Positions 33,300 through 42,124 of a stretch of DNA of 64,000 nucleotides are shown in pieces. The notes beneath the pieces were generated by a model that saw only the letters and a program-made list of their open reading frames with translations, was not told the origin of the DNA and did not search any database. Each line of letters starts with the position of its first letter. Position 1 is the stretch's first letter. The DNA is from Streptomyces sp. NRRL B-1347. Lineage in GTDB: Bacteria > Actinomycetota > Actinomycetes > Streptomycetales > Streptomycetaceae. The position numbers were made by a program, and so were the translations under genes. The DNA lies in NCBI RefSeq assembly GCF_000720325.1, contig NZ_JOJM01000039.1, positions 8,529 through 72,528 of the forward strand, written 5' to 3'.

Positions 33300-34805
33300 T
33301 CAGCTCTGACCGCCGGCAAGCTTCTCGCGAAGCGCGGCGAGCGCCTCGTCCGAAGCCAGCGCGCCGGAGTTGTCCGCACCCTCGGAGGAGTACGAACCGC
33401 CGCCGCCACCGGAAGCGGCCGGAGCCGCAGCCGCGGCGTCGCCGCCCTCGGCCGCCGCCTGGGCGTCGGCCTCGCGGGACTTGATGACCTGCGCCTGGTG
33501 CTGCTCGAAGCGCTGCTGGGCCTCGGCGTACTGGGTCTCCCACGCCTCGCGCTGGGCGTCGAAGCCCTCCAGCCAGTCGTTGGTCTCCGGGTCGAAGCCC
33601 TCGGGGTAGATGTAGTTGCCCTGGTCGTCGTAGGACGCGGCCATGCCGTACAGGGTCGGGTCGAACTCGACCGACGCCGGGTCGGCACCGAAGGACTCGT
33701 TGGCCTGCTTCAGGGACAGCGAGATCCGGCGACGCTCGAGGTCGATGTCGATGACCTTGACGAAGATCTCGTCGTTGACCTGGACGACCTGCTCCGGGAT
33801 CTCCACGTGGCGCTCGGCCAGCTCGGAGATGTGGACCAGACCCTCGATGCCCTCGTCCACGCGGACGAACGCACCGAACGGAACCAGCTTCGTGACCTTG
33901 CCGGGCACGACCTGGCCGATCTGGTGGGTGCGGGCGAACTGCTGCCACGGGTCTTCCTGGGTCGCCTTCAGCGACAGGGAGACGCGCTCGCGGTCCATGT
34001 CGACGTCCAGGACCTCGACCGTGACCTCCTGGCCGACCTCGACGACCTCGGACGGGTGGTCGATGTGCTTCCAGGACAGCTCGGAGACGTGGACGAGACC
34101 GTCGACGCCACCCAGGTCCACGAAGGCACCGAAGTTGACGATGGAGGAGACGACGCCGGAGCGGACCTGACCCTTCTGCAGGGTGGTGAGGAACGTCTGG
34201 CGGACCTCGGACTGGGTCTGCTCGAGCCAGGCACGGCGGGACAGGACCACGTTGTTGCGGTTCTTGTCCAGCTCGATGATCTTCGCCTCGAGCTCCTTGC
34301 CCACGTAGGGCTGGAGGTCGCGAACACGGCGCATCTCGACCAGGGAGGCCGGGAGGAAGCCGCGGAGGCCGATGTCGAGGATGAGACCACCCTTGACGAC
34401 CTCGATGACGGTACCGGTGACGATCCCGTCCTCTTCCTTGATCTTCTCGATGGTGCCCCAGGCACGCTCGTACTGGGCGCGCTTCTTCGAGAGGATCAGG
34501 CGACCTTCCTTGTCCTCCTTCTGGAGAACAAGGGCCTCGATCTCGTCACCGACGGCGACGACCTCGTTGGGGTCGACGTCGTGCTTGATGGAGAGCTCGC
34601 GGCTCGGGATGACGCCTTCGGTCTTGTAACCGATGTCGAGCAGGACCTCGTCCCGGTCGACCTTCACGATGACGCCGTCGACGATGTCGCCGTCGTTGAA
34701 GTACTTGATCGTCTCGTCGATCGCGGCGAGGAAGGCTTCCTCGTTACCGATGTCGTTGACCGCAACCTGCGGGGTGGTGGCGGTGGTCTCGGTGCTGCTC
34801 GTCAT
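33300..34805 (-). CDS. rpsA: 30S ribosomal protein S1
   Basis: This 501-aa protein binds mRNA at the small ribosomal subunit and helps unfold leaders. Four S1 (OB-fold) repeats occupy about residues 36-105, 123-188, 209-277 and 294-363, each recognisable by G-x-V-x-x-I, F-G-A-F-V-D or similar and by V-x-V-x-x-D segments. After these comes a region rich in acidic and Gln-rich sequence and a disordered Ala/Gly-rich tail (ASGGGGGSYSSEG). Length is typical of actinobacterial S1. The ATG at 34805 lacks a strong Shine-Dalgarno motif; the nearest GGAG is 11 bases upstream, inside a hairpin. Confidence 0.97.
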   Translation of the reverse strand: MTSSTETTATTPQVAVNDIGNEEAFLAAIDETIKYFNDGDIVDGVIVKVDRDEVLLDIGYKTEGVIPSRELSIKHDVDPNEVVAVGDEIEALVLQKEDKEGRLILSKKRAQYERAWGTIEKIKEEDGIVTGTVIEVVKGGLILDIGLRGFLPASLVEMRRVRDLQPYVGKELEAKIIELDKNRNNVVLSRRAWLEQTQSEVRQTFLTTLQKGQVRSGVVSSIVNFGAFVDLGGVDGLVHVSELSWKHIDHPSEVVEVGQEVTVEVLDVDMDRERVSLSLKATQEDPWQQFARTHQIGQVVPGKVTKLVPFGAFVRVDEGIEGLVHISELAERHVEIPEQVVQVNDEIFVKVIDIDLERRRISLSLKQANESFGADPASVEFDPTLYGMAASYDDQGNYIYPEGFDPETNDWLEGFDAQREAWETQYAEAQQRFEQHQAQVIKSREADAQAAAEGGDAAAAAPAASGGGGGSYSSEGADNSGALASDEALAALREKLAGGQS

Positions 34806-35246
34806 GTGGGAAAGGGCTCCGGTACGGACATTGAAGTCGTAGGTACTGCATACGCCGGAGCCCGTTTCGCTCTGCCGAAGCCGGACAGCTTAGGAGACAC
34901 GTTTCCGAAGGTCCCGAAGGAACGGAAAGCGCCTCGACAACCGAGGGGACATACAACAGATGCGAGCGCAGCCTGCTATGTCTGAGGAACGCAAGCTCGC
35001 AGCGCAACTTGTAGCATACGGGGGCCGCCCGACAGGGTCAATGCGCGAAGGCGCACACCCGGGGCGGATCGCCGCATTCCCGGCACAAATCAAGTTGCAA
35101 GAGGCCACACGGGCCGCAGTGCGCTCTGCCGCGTCGCCTTCCGGAGGACGGCGCCCCGCAGCGTACCGACGAGGGAGCAGATCATCCAAGAGCCCGACGC
35201 ATCCGAGCCCGAGGCCACCCGGCGTGACGCCGACATCACCGAGAGT
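34806..35246. other. rpsA leader and divergent promoter region
   Basis: This 441-bp gene-free stretch includes the rpsA leader on the minus strand. A 9-bp inverted repeat, GGGCTCCGG at 34814-34822 and CCGGAGCCC at 34855-34863, lies directly before the start codon with a 32-base interval. The right side of the gap (35041-35180) shows no clear gene, but from about 35181 it reads open and coding-like into the methyltransferase; see that entry. No other structure was found. Confidence 0.55.
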
Positions 35247-35996
35247 GTGCGCGCCAATCGGGGCTGGTGGGACCGGAACGCCGACGAGTACCAGATCGAG
35301 CACGGCACGTTCCTCGGCGACGACCGCTTCGTCTGGGGCCCCGAGGGCCTCGACGAGGTCGAGGCGGAGCTGCTCGGTCCGGTGGAGGACCTGAAGGGCA
35401 AGGACGTCCTGGAGATCGGCGCGGGCGCGGCCCAGTGCTCGCGCTGGCTGGCCGCCCAGGGCGCCCGGCCCGTGGCGCTCGACCTCTCGCACCGCCAGCT
35501 CCAGCACGCGCTGCGGATCGACGGCGGCCGGGTGCCGCTGGTGGAGGCGGACGCGGGGGTGCTGCCCTTCGCGGACGGCTCCTTCGACCTCGCCTGCTCC
35601 GCGTACGGGGCGCTGCCGTTCGTCGCGGAGCCGGTGCGGGTGCTGCGGGAGGTGCGGCGGGTGCTGCGGCCCGGCGGCCGCTTCGTGTTCTCCGTGACGC
35701 ATCCGATCCGCTGGGCGTTCCCGGACGAGCCGGGCCCCGAGGGCCTGTCGGTGGCCGCCTCGTACTTCGACCGGACGCCGTACGTGGAGCAGGACGACAG
35801 CGGCCGCGCGGTCTACGTCGAGCACCACAGGACGCTCGGCGACCGGGTGCGGGACGTCGTCGCGGGCGGCCTGCGCCTGGTGGACCTGGTGGAGCCGGAG
35901 TGGCCGGCGTGGAACACCCAGGAGTGGGGCGGCTGGTCCCCGCTGCGCGGGAACCTGATCCCGGGAACCGCGATCTTCGTGTGCGAGCGGGACTAG
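35247..35996 (+). CDS. Class I SAM-dependent methyltransferase
   Basis: This 249-aa (from GTG 35247) soluble enzyme has the Rossmann-fold SAM-binding motif VLEIGAGAAQCSRWL, motif II region VALDLSH, motif III LPFADGSFDLACS and a post-motif RFVFSVTHPIRW. The N-terminus (RANRGWWDRNADEYQ) is that of a conserved streptomycete family. The frame remains open upstream to 35040 with no ATG, GTG or TTG before 35247, yet codons from 35181 read PDASEPEATRRDADITESV, a plausible coding stretch. GAGGGAG at 35171-35177 precedes an ATCATC there. The true start may be a rare ATC at 35181 or 35184. Substrate unknown. Confidence 0.85.
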   Translation: MRANRGWWDRNADEYQIEHGTFLGDDRFVWGPEGLDEVEAELLGPVEDLKGKDVLEIGAGAAQCSRWLAAQGARPVALDLSHRQLQHALRIDGGRVPLVEADAGVLPFADGSFDLACSAYGALPFVAEPVRVLREVRRVLRPGGRFVFSVTHPIRWAFPDEPGPEGLSVAASYFDRTPYVEQDDSGRAVYVEHHRTLGDRVRDVVAGGLRLVDLVEPEWPAWNTQEWGGWSPLRGNLIPGTAIFVCERD

Positions 35997-36057
35997 CGGG
36001 ACCACCGTTCCGCGGGGGCGCGGCGGCCGGCCGCCGCGCCCGTACGACACTGGGGGC

Positions 36058-38598
36058 GTGATCCGTGACGCCGCCCTGAACCTGCCCGTGCGCGAGGCGC
36101 TGCCCGCGCTGCGCGACGCCCTCGCCGGGCCGGGAGCCGCCGTGCTGTGCGCGCCGCCCGGCACGGGCAAGACCACCCTGGTGCCACTGGCCCTCGCGGG
36201 CCTCACGGAGGGTGACGGGCCGGTACGTCGTGTGGTCGTCGCCGAGCCCCGGCGCATCGCGGCCCGCGCCGCCGCCCGGCGGATGGCGTGGCTGCTCGGC
36301 GAGAAGGTCGGCGGGACCGTCGGCTACACGGTGCGCGGCGAGCGCGTGGTGGGCCCGCACACGCGCGTGGAGGTCGTCACGACCGGCGTTCTGCTCCAGC
36401 GGCTCCAGCGCGACCAGGAACTGGCGGGCGTCGACGTCGTGATCCTCGACGAGTGCCACGAACGGCACCTGGACGCGGACACCGTGGCGGCCTTCCTGAT
36501 CGACGTGCGCGAGGCGCTGCGCCCGGAGCTGAAGCTGGTGGCGGCGTCCGCGACGACGGACGCGGAGGGCTGGGCGCGGGTCCTCGGGGGCGCGCCGGTG
36601 GTGGCCGCGGCGGGCGTCGCGCACCCCGTGGAGGTGGTGTGGGCGCCGCCGAAGGACCCGGTGCGGCCGCCGCACGGCATGCGCGTGGACCCCGCGCTGC
36701 TCACCCACGTCGCCGCGGTGGTGCGGCGGGCGCTGCGCGAGCGCGAGGGCGACGTGCTGTGCTTCCTGCCGGGGGTCGGCGAGATCGGCCGCGTGGCCGG
36801 GCAGCTGGCGGGCCTCGCGGACGTGGAGGTCCTCCAGGTGCACGGGCGCGCCCCGGCCGAGGTGCAGGACGCGGTGCTCGCCGGGGGCGAGCGGCGGCGC
36901 GTGGTGCTCGCGACGTCGGTGGCCGAGTCGTCCCTGACGGTGCCGGGGGTGCGGGTCGTGGTCGACTCGGGCCTGGCCCGCGAGCCCCGCGTGGACCACG
37001 CGCGCGGCCTCAGCTCCCTGACGACGGTACGGGCCTCGCAGGCGGCGGGCCGGCAGCGCGCGGGGCGGGCCGGGCGCGAGGCGCCGGGCACGGTGTACCG
37101 CTGCTGGGCGGAGGCGGCGGACGCGCGGCTTCCGCGCTTCCCCGCCCCCGAGATCAAGGTCGCCGACCTGACGGCGTTCGCCCTCCAGACGGCGTGCTGG
37201 GGCGACCCCGGCGCGACCGGCCTCGCGCTGCTCGACCCGCCGCCCGGTGGCGCGATGGCGGCCGCGCGCGAGGTCCTGACGGCCGTCGGGGCGGTGGACG
37301 CGGAGACGGGCCGCGCCACGGAGCGCGGCCTGGGCCTGTCCCGGGTGGGTGTGCATCCCCGGCTCGCGCGCGCCCTCCTGGACGCCGCGCCCCGGGTCGG
37401 CGCCCGCCGGGCCGCGGAGGCCGTGGCGCTGCTGAGCGAGGAGCCGCCGCGCGCGTACGGGGACGACCTCGCCGCGGCCCTGCGGGGCGCCCGGCGCGGG
37501 GATGACGGGTACGCCGCCCGGTGGCGCGCGGAGGTGTCCCGGCTGACGGCCGCCGCGGGCTCCGCGGCTTCCCGGCCGCCCGCCGGTGACGCGGCGGCGA
37601 AGGCGCCCGGCGACGACGCCGTCGTCGGGCTCGTGGCCGCCCTCGCCTTCCCCGAGCGCGTCGCCCGGCGCGCGGCGGACGGAACGTATCTGATGGCGGG
37701 CGGCACCCGCGCCGAGGCGGGCCCGGGGTCCGGGCTCGGCGGGGCGCCCTGGGTGGCCGTGGCGGTGGCCGACCGGCCCGTCGGCGCCGGGCACGCGCGC
37801 GTACGGCTCGGCGCGGTCGTCGACGAGGACGCCGCGCGGGCCGCCGCCGCCTCCCTGTACGCGGAGGGCGACGAGGTCGCCTGGGCGGAGGGGGACGTGG
37901 TCGCCCGGCACGTGGAGCGGCTCGGCGCGGTGGAGCTCACCGTGCGGCCGCTGCGCGACCCGGACCCCCGGCTCGTACGGGAGGCGCTGCTCGACGGGTT
38001 GCGGCGGGAGGGCGTGGCGCTGCTGCGCTGGAGCAGGGACGCCGCCGCGCTGCGGGACCGGCTGCGGTTCCTGCGCCTCCACCTGGGCGAGCCGTGGCCC
38101 GACGTGTCCGACGCGGCGCTGCTCGCCGCGCCCGACGCGTGGCTCGAACCGGAGCTCGGCCGGGCCCGGCGGCGCGCGGACCTGGCCCGGATCGAGGCCG
38201 GGCAGGCGCTGACGCGGCTGCTTCCGTGGGCGGGCGGCGAGGCGGTCCGCCTGGACGAGCTCGCGCCGGAGCGCGTGCAGGTGCCGAGCGGCTCGCGGAT
38301 CCGGGTGGACTACGCGGATCCGGAGCGGCCGGTCCTCGCGGTGAAGGTGCAGGAGATGTTCGGGCTCGACGACACGCCCCGGGTGGCCGGGGTGCCGCTC
38401 CTCGTGCACCTGCTCTCGCCCGCGGGGCGCCCGGCCGCGGTCACCGCGGACCTGGCCTCGTTCTGGCGCGACGGCTACCGCTCGGTGCGGGCGGAGCTGC
38501 GCGGCCGCTATCCGAAGCACCCGTGGCCTGAGGACCCGGCGCGGGCCACGCCCACACGGCACACCAAGGCCCGCCAGGAGCGTGCCGAACGGGCCTGA
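36058..38598 (+). CDS. hrpB: ATP-dependent helicase HrpB
   Basis: This 846-aa DEAH/DEXH-box RNA-helicase-like protein has Walker A APPGTGKTT (about 32-40), the DECH box at about 131, motif III SAT at 160, the C-terminal RecA domain ending with the R-rich QAAGRQRAGRAGR motif VI, and the HrpB_C C-terminal domain (with FLPWAGGEAVRLDELAPERV type sequence, shortened here). HrpB is a cytosolic helicase of unknown precise role in RNA metabolism. The GTG start at 36058 follows a GGGGGC run. It runs convergently with DUF3068 (24-bp gap). Confidence 0.93.
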   Translation: MIRDAALNLPVREALPALRDALAGPGAAVLCAPPGTGKTTLVPLALAGLTEGDGPVRRVVVAEPRRIAARAAARRMAWLLGEKVGGTVGYTVRGERVVGPHTRVEVVTTGVLLQRLQRDQELAGVDVVILDECHERHLDADTVAAFLIDVREALRPELKLVAASATTDAEGWARVLGGAPVVAAAGVAHPVEVVWAPPKDPVRPPHGMRVDPALLTHVAAVVRRALREREGDVLCFLPGVGEIGRVAGQLAGLADVEVLQVHGRAPAEVQDAVLAGGERRRVVLATSVAESSLTVPGVRVVVDSGLAREPRVDHARGLSSLTTVRASQAAGRQRAGRAGREAPGTVYRCWAEAADARLPRFPAPEIKVADLTAFALQTACWGDPGATGLALLDPPPGGAMAAAREVLTAVGAVDAETGRATERGLGLSRVGVHPRLARALLDAAPRVGARRAAEAVALLSEEPPRAYGDDLAAALRGARRGDDGYAARWRAEVSRLTAAAGSAASRPPAGDAAAKAPGDDAVVGLVAALAFPERVARRAADGTYLMAGGTRAEAGPGSGLGGAPWVAVAVADRPVGAGHARVRLGAVVDEDAARAAAASLYAEGDEVAWAEGDVVARHVERLGAVELTVRPLRDPDPRLVREALLDGLRREGVALLRWSRDAAALRDRLRFLRLHLGEPWPDVSDAALLAAPDAWLEPELGRARRRADLARIEAGQALTRLLPWAGGEAVRLDELAPERVQVPSGSRIRVDYADPERPVLAVKVQEMFGLDDTPRVAGVPLLVHLLSPAGRPAAVTADLASFWRDGYRSVRAELRGRYPKHPWPEDPARATPTRHTKARQERAERA

Positions 38599-38622
38599 CG
38601 GCCGGGCGCGCGGCGGCCGCGC

Positions 38623-39630
38623 TCAGGCGTTCACCGGCTGCGGCCGGGGCTCGGGCTCCCCCGTCGGCTCCGGGTCGCCGGGGCTGCGGCCGCGCGCCTC
38701 CAGCCACAGGGCGAGGGCGAGCAGCAGCACGCCGAGGCCGAGGAACCCCCACGGCAGGTACGAGGTCATGAGCAGGACGAGGACGCGCTGGGACTTGACC
38801 AGGTCCACGGTGTGGCGGATGTAGTCCTCGCGCATCTTCACGTGCCCGGAGAACGCGGTGACCTTGTCGCGGTCGCCGAGCAGGGTGCCGCCGCGCAGCT
38901 CCTCCTTGTGGATCTCCTCGCCGTACACGGGCGCGCCGGTGGTCGGCTCGATCCAGAACTTGCGGACCGTGGTGTACCAGCGCGTGGTGCCCGTCTTGGC
39001 GATGGACTCGGGCGTGATGCCCTTGACCGGCAGCGTCTTGGGCATGGGGACCTTGGTCCAGGGGATGGTCTGCTCGAAGTAGTAGACCTCCACGCCCCGG
39101 AAGGTGCGGGTGCCCCGGTAGTGGATGGGCTTGGTGACACGGGCCTGCGCGTCGAAGTACTCATAGTCCCGCTTCTCCGTCAGGAAGGGCCACTTGAACT
39201 CGATGCCCTCGCGCCGCACCGGGTCGCCGTCGACCATCTCGCCGGTGGCGTGGACGGGTTCCTGGCTGTGGGCGTCGAAGATGTAACGCTCGGGGATCTT
39301 GGAGACCATCTTGCCGTCGGGCCCTTGGACGTACGACAGCGTGTCCCAGACCACGACGTCGCGGGAGGAGTCCCCGTCGTTCCTCTCGATCTTCTCGGAG
39401 GCCTCCACGTTGCCCTTGAGGGTCTGCACGATGGTGACCTTGGGGACCTTCTTGGCCTTCATCGTGCCGTAGTCGATGAGGGTCGCAGGCTTCGCCTCCA
39501 GGACCATCGTCTCGTACCGGCCGGGCGGAATCTTGACCAGGCGCGGGAAGGCGTACCAGCGGAGCAGCGGGGCCGTGGTCGCGAAGAACACGGCGAGGGC
39601 GAGCAGGACCAGACCGGCCTTGCGGCGCAT
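38623..39630 (-). CDS. DUF3068 membrane protein
   Basis: This 335-aa protein has an N-terminal hydrophobic anchor or signal (KAGLVLLALAVFFATTAPLL, about residues 5-24) and a second transmembrane segment near the C-terminus (VLVLLMTSYLPWGFLGLGVL), with a large extracytoplasmic domain between that matches DUF3068. Its features are the conserved VVVWDTLSYVQGPDG and HYRGTRTFRGVEVYYFEQ. Some relatives resemble porin-like PorA proteins of corynebacteria, but the role in streptomycetes is unknown. It follows the SPW_0924 gene by 11 bp, so the two are probably one transcript. Confidence 0.85.
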   Translation of the reverse strand: MRRKAGLVLLALAVFFATTAPLLRWYAFPRLVKIPPGRYETMVLEAKPATLIDYGTMKAKKVPKVTIVQTLKGNVEASEKIERNDGDSSRDVVVWDTLSYVQGPDGKMVSKIPERYIFDAHSQEPVHATGEMVDGDPVRREGIEFKWPFLTEKRDYEYFDAQARVTKPIHYRGTRTFRGVEVYYFEQTIPWTKVPMPKTLPVKGITPESIAKTGTTRWYTTVRKFWIEPTTGAPVYGEEIHKEELRGGTLLGDRDKVTAFSGHVKMREDYIRHTVDLVKSQRVLVLLMTSYLPWGFLGLGVLLLALALWLEARGRSPGDPEPTGEPEPRPQPVNA

Positions 39631-39641
39631 CGCGGCCCTCC

Positions 39642-39776
39642 CTAGGGGTGCTCGGGGACGGTGGTGAGCAGCGGCTCGGGCGAGGTCCCGCCGGACGGGG
39701 CGCCGACGGCCGTGACGGTGAGGACCAGGGCGAGGGCGGCGGCCAGGCCGACGGCGGCGGCGATGAGGGCGCGCAT
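39642..39776 (-). CDS. SPW_0924-family small protein
   Basis: This 44-aa protein starts MRALIAAAVGLAAALALVL and has one hydrophobic helix, followed by a short PSGGTSPEPLLTT tail. It matches the Streptomyces SPW_0924 family, found upstream of DUF3068 genes. GGGAGG lies five bases before the ATG at 39776, which supports this start over the longer frame from 39863. It might be a membrane or secreted peptide; no function is known. Confidence 0.83.
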   Translation of the reverse strand: MRALIAAAVGLAAALALVLTVTAVGAPSGGTSPEPLLTTVPEHP

Positions 39777-39989
39777 GCGGGCCTCCCGGGCGGGCTCGGG
39801 GCCGGACGCGACGAACCGCCCGTCCGTAACTGACTGTTCGTCAGAGCGGGGGCACCGTAGCAACGCGCGGGCGAGATGAGAACAGGTCGCGCGGACACGG
39901 GGCGGCGGGCACCCCGCCGTGAACGCGGGCCGCCCCCGCGCCGTGCCGGGCGCGGGGGCGGACTCGGTGAGGTGCCGGGGGCGGTCCTG

Positions 39990-41786
39990 TCAGGCGCTCG
40001 GCGACGCGGACGTGGACGGCGACGCGGAGCCGGACGGCGTGGACGACGGCGACCCGGAGGGCTCCTCGGGCTCCTCGGTGACGGGCGCCGTCACCTTCAG
40101 CTCGACCAGGAGCGTGCCGCCGCCCTCGGTGACGATGCGCAGCAGATAGGTGCCCGCCGCGCCGTCGGCGTACATCTTCGGCAGCAGCAGCTTGCCGTCG
40201 GCGTCCGTCTTCAGGCCCTTGAGGGTGCGGACCGGCTTGCCGTGGGCGCCCTTGAAGTAGGGGCCCTTGTCGTTCGCGACGGGGCCGTCCTTCGACTTGA
40301 CCATCGTGGCGGTGGCGGCGACGCCGGCCGCGGGCTTGTCCTTGTACGTCGCCTCGACCTCGACCCGCTCGGCGAAGGCCTGCCCGGCCACGCAGGTCAG
40401 CGGCTTGTCGCTGGTGCGGGTGAGCGCGTCGGCCTGGCGCGCGGTGACCTTGCCCGGCACGTTGACCTGGTCGAGGTAGCGGCTCACCACCAGGGCGCGG
40501 ACGGTGAACCCGCCCGTCGTCTCGCCCGCCTTGAGGACCGGCGAGACGGCCTTGCCCTCGGCGTTCGTGGTGACGGTGACGCTGCGGACGCCGCCCTCGA
40601 AGCGCGTGTCCGTCTTGCCGCTGATCGTGAACCGGATCTTCGCCTTGGGCACGCCGTGGCCCGAACGGTTCTCGGCACGCACCACCGCGCGCTTGTCGAA
40701 GGCGTCGCCCGCGGTCGCGGCGAGCTCCTTCGCGCCCGCGTTCTCCAGGCGGGCGACCTGGTCCTGCGGGGAGGGCTTGGGCGGCTTGGGCGGCTTCGGC
40801 TTGCCCGTATTGCCGCCGTCGCCCGGCTTCTCCGAGCCGCCGTTGCCGGGCTTGCCGGAGCCGCCCCGCGCCGGCGGGGTGTACTTGCCCTCGCGCTCCA
40901 CCGGGGTCGTCGTGTCGGGCAGCGTGGACGGCGGCGTGGACGGGCCGGGCCGCTGCGGCCGGTCGTCGCTGCGGTCACCCGGCAGCTGGCCGGTGCCGTC
41001 GGGGATCTCGTGGGTGCCCTTGCGGTAGTACTCCAGCCACGACAGGACCGTGTTCAGGTACTCCGTGGACTGGTTGTAGCTGAGGATCGCGGCGTGCAGG
41101 TCGGCCTTGACGGCGAGGTCGCGGCTGTTCCCGCACAGGTAGTGCGCGGCGGCGAGCGCGGCGTCGTAGATGTTGTTCGGGTCCTTCTTGCCGTCGCCGT
41201 TGCCGTCCTTGCCCGAGGACGCCCAGGTCGAGGGGATGAACTGCATGGGGCCGACGGCACGGTCGTGCGTGGTGTCGCCGTCGAAGGCGCCGCCGTCGGT
41301 GTCCGTGATCTTCGCGAAGCCGTTGCCGTCGAGGACCGGACCGAGGATCGGCGTGAGGGTCGTGCCGTCGTCGTCCACGCGGCCGCCGCGGGCCTGGCCC
41401 GACTCGACCTTGCCGATCGCGGCGAGCAGCTGCCAGGGGAGGTTGCAGCCCGGCTTCGCCGTGCGCACGGCCGCCTCGGCCTTCTTGTACGCGTCCAGGA
41501 CCGTGGCCGGCAGGCCCGCCTCCGCGTCGCCCTTGGCACCGCCGCCGGGCTTGCCGCTGGGCGGCACCGGGCTTTCGAGGGGCGGCAGGTCCGTGTAGTA
41601 CGGAGAGTTGCCGGTCGCGGAGTCGCCGTCCGGCGGCGGCGCGGAGTCGGCGGCCCACTCGTCACGCGGCTGGTCCGTCGTCGCCACGCCCGGGGCCTGC
41701 GAGGCGGCCAGGGCCGCCACCGCCGCGGCGGCGACCGCGGTGGTCACCGTCGCCTTGCGCAGCCGCTTGCCGAATACCGGCGCCAT
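39990..41786 (-). CDS. Secreted lytic transglycosylase with Ig-like C-terminus
   Basis: This 598-aa protein has an N-terminal signal (RLRKATVTTAVAAAAVAALAA, with cleavage near A-S-Q-A). The central SLT-type transglycosylase domain (about residues 90-250) contains WQLLAAIGKVESGQARGG with the catalytic Glu, RAVGPMQFIPSTWAS and AALAAAHYLCG. A Pro/Gly/Lys-rich linker (about 260-335, with PPKPPKPSPQD) follows, then two Ig-like or CNA-like domains (about 340-560), and a Ser/Pro/Thr-rich tail (PSSTPSGSASPSTS). It should cut peptidoglycan glycan strands outside the cell. ATG 41786 has GGGGAGGG upstream. Confidence 0.92.
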   Translation of the reverse strand: MAPVFGKRLRKATVTTAVAAAAVAALAASQAPGVATTDQPRDEWAADSAPPPDGDSATGNSPYYTDLPPLESPVPPSGKPGGGAKGDAEAGLPATVLDAYKKAEAAVRTAKPGCNLPWQLLAAIGKVESGQARGGRVDDDGTTLTPILGPVLDGNGFAKITDTDGGAFDGDTTHDRAVGPMQFIPSTWASSGKDGNGDGKKDPNNIYDAALAAAHYLCGNSRDLAVKADLHAAILSYNQSTEYLNTVLSWLEYYRKGTHEIPDGTGQLPGDRSDDRPQRPGPSTPPSTLPDTTTPVEREGKYTPPARGGSGKPGNGGSEKPGDGGNTGKPKPPKPPKPSPQDQVARLENAGAKELAATAGDAFDKRAVVRAENRSGHGVPKAKIRFTISGKTDTRFEGGVRSVTVTTNAEGKAVSPVLKAGETTGGFTVRALVVSRYLDQVNVPGKVTARQADALTRTSDKPLTCVAGQAFAERVEVEATYKDKPAAGVAATATMVKSKDGPVANDKGPYFKGAHGKPVRTLKGLKTDADGKLLLPKMYADGAAGTYLLRIVTEGGGTLLVELKVTAPVTEEPEEPSGSPSSTPSGSASPSTSASPSA

Positions 41787-42124
41787 GTCCGTGAATCCCT
41801 CCCCTTGACGACCTGCTCGTGCCGTCCCGTCGCCCGCGCGCGTGCCCTCAAGGGGACGGCTCAGGCGACACTACGACAACTCTCGGAGCCGAGACACCTG
41901 TTCGCGTCCGTTTTTGTCTGATTGGCCAGTCACGGGCCTGTAGCGGTTCTCCTACCGGCCCGCGACCGTTCACTTCCCCGTAGTGGGGACGGCCCCGGCG
42001 GCCGCCCCCACCCGCTGCCCAGCGTTCAGCTCGTCGGGAACGCCGGACGGACCAGGGTCTTCAAGCCCGTCCGGCGTTTGAGGACGAGGCCGCAGGCCGA
42101 TGAACCGCGACCCGGGCCGGGAGG
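41787..42124. other. Intergenic region between transglycosylase and polA
   Basis: This 338-bp stretch contains the transglycosylase leader, with an 8-bp inverted repeat, CCCCTTGA 41801-41808 and TCAAGGGG 41848-41855, that covers part of that gene's ribosome binding site. It also contains a copy of the dispersed intergenic repeat at 42063-42104. No gene was recognised; the open frame at 41922 has no homology that I see. Confidence 0.5.
42063..42104. repeat. Dispersed intergenic repeat, copy 2
   Basis: AAGCCCGTCCGGCGTTTG followed by AGGACGAGGCCGCAGGCC matches copy 1 at 24024 with few changes. It lies just downstream of the polA stop (42125, minus strand), at the same kind of position as copy 1. 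Confidence 0.8.

Noticed and set aside
35041..35180. Possible leader peptide gene before the methyltransferase
   Set aside because: The ATG at 35041 opens a different frame with no ribosome site and no recognisable product.
41801..41855. c-di-AMP (ydaO-type) riboswitch before the transglycosylase
   Set aside because: Streptomyces rpf-type genes can carry this riboswitch, but only an 8-bp stem overlapping the ribosome site is visible and none of the conserved riboswitch core was found.
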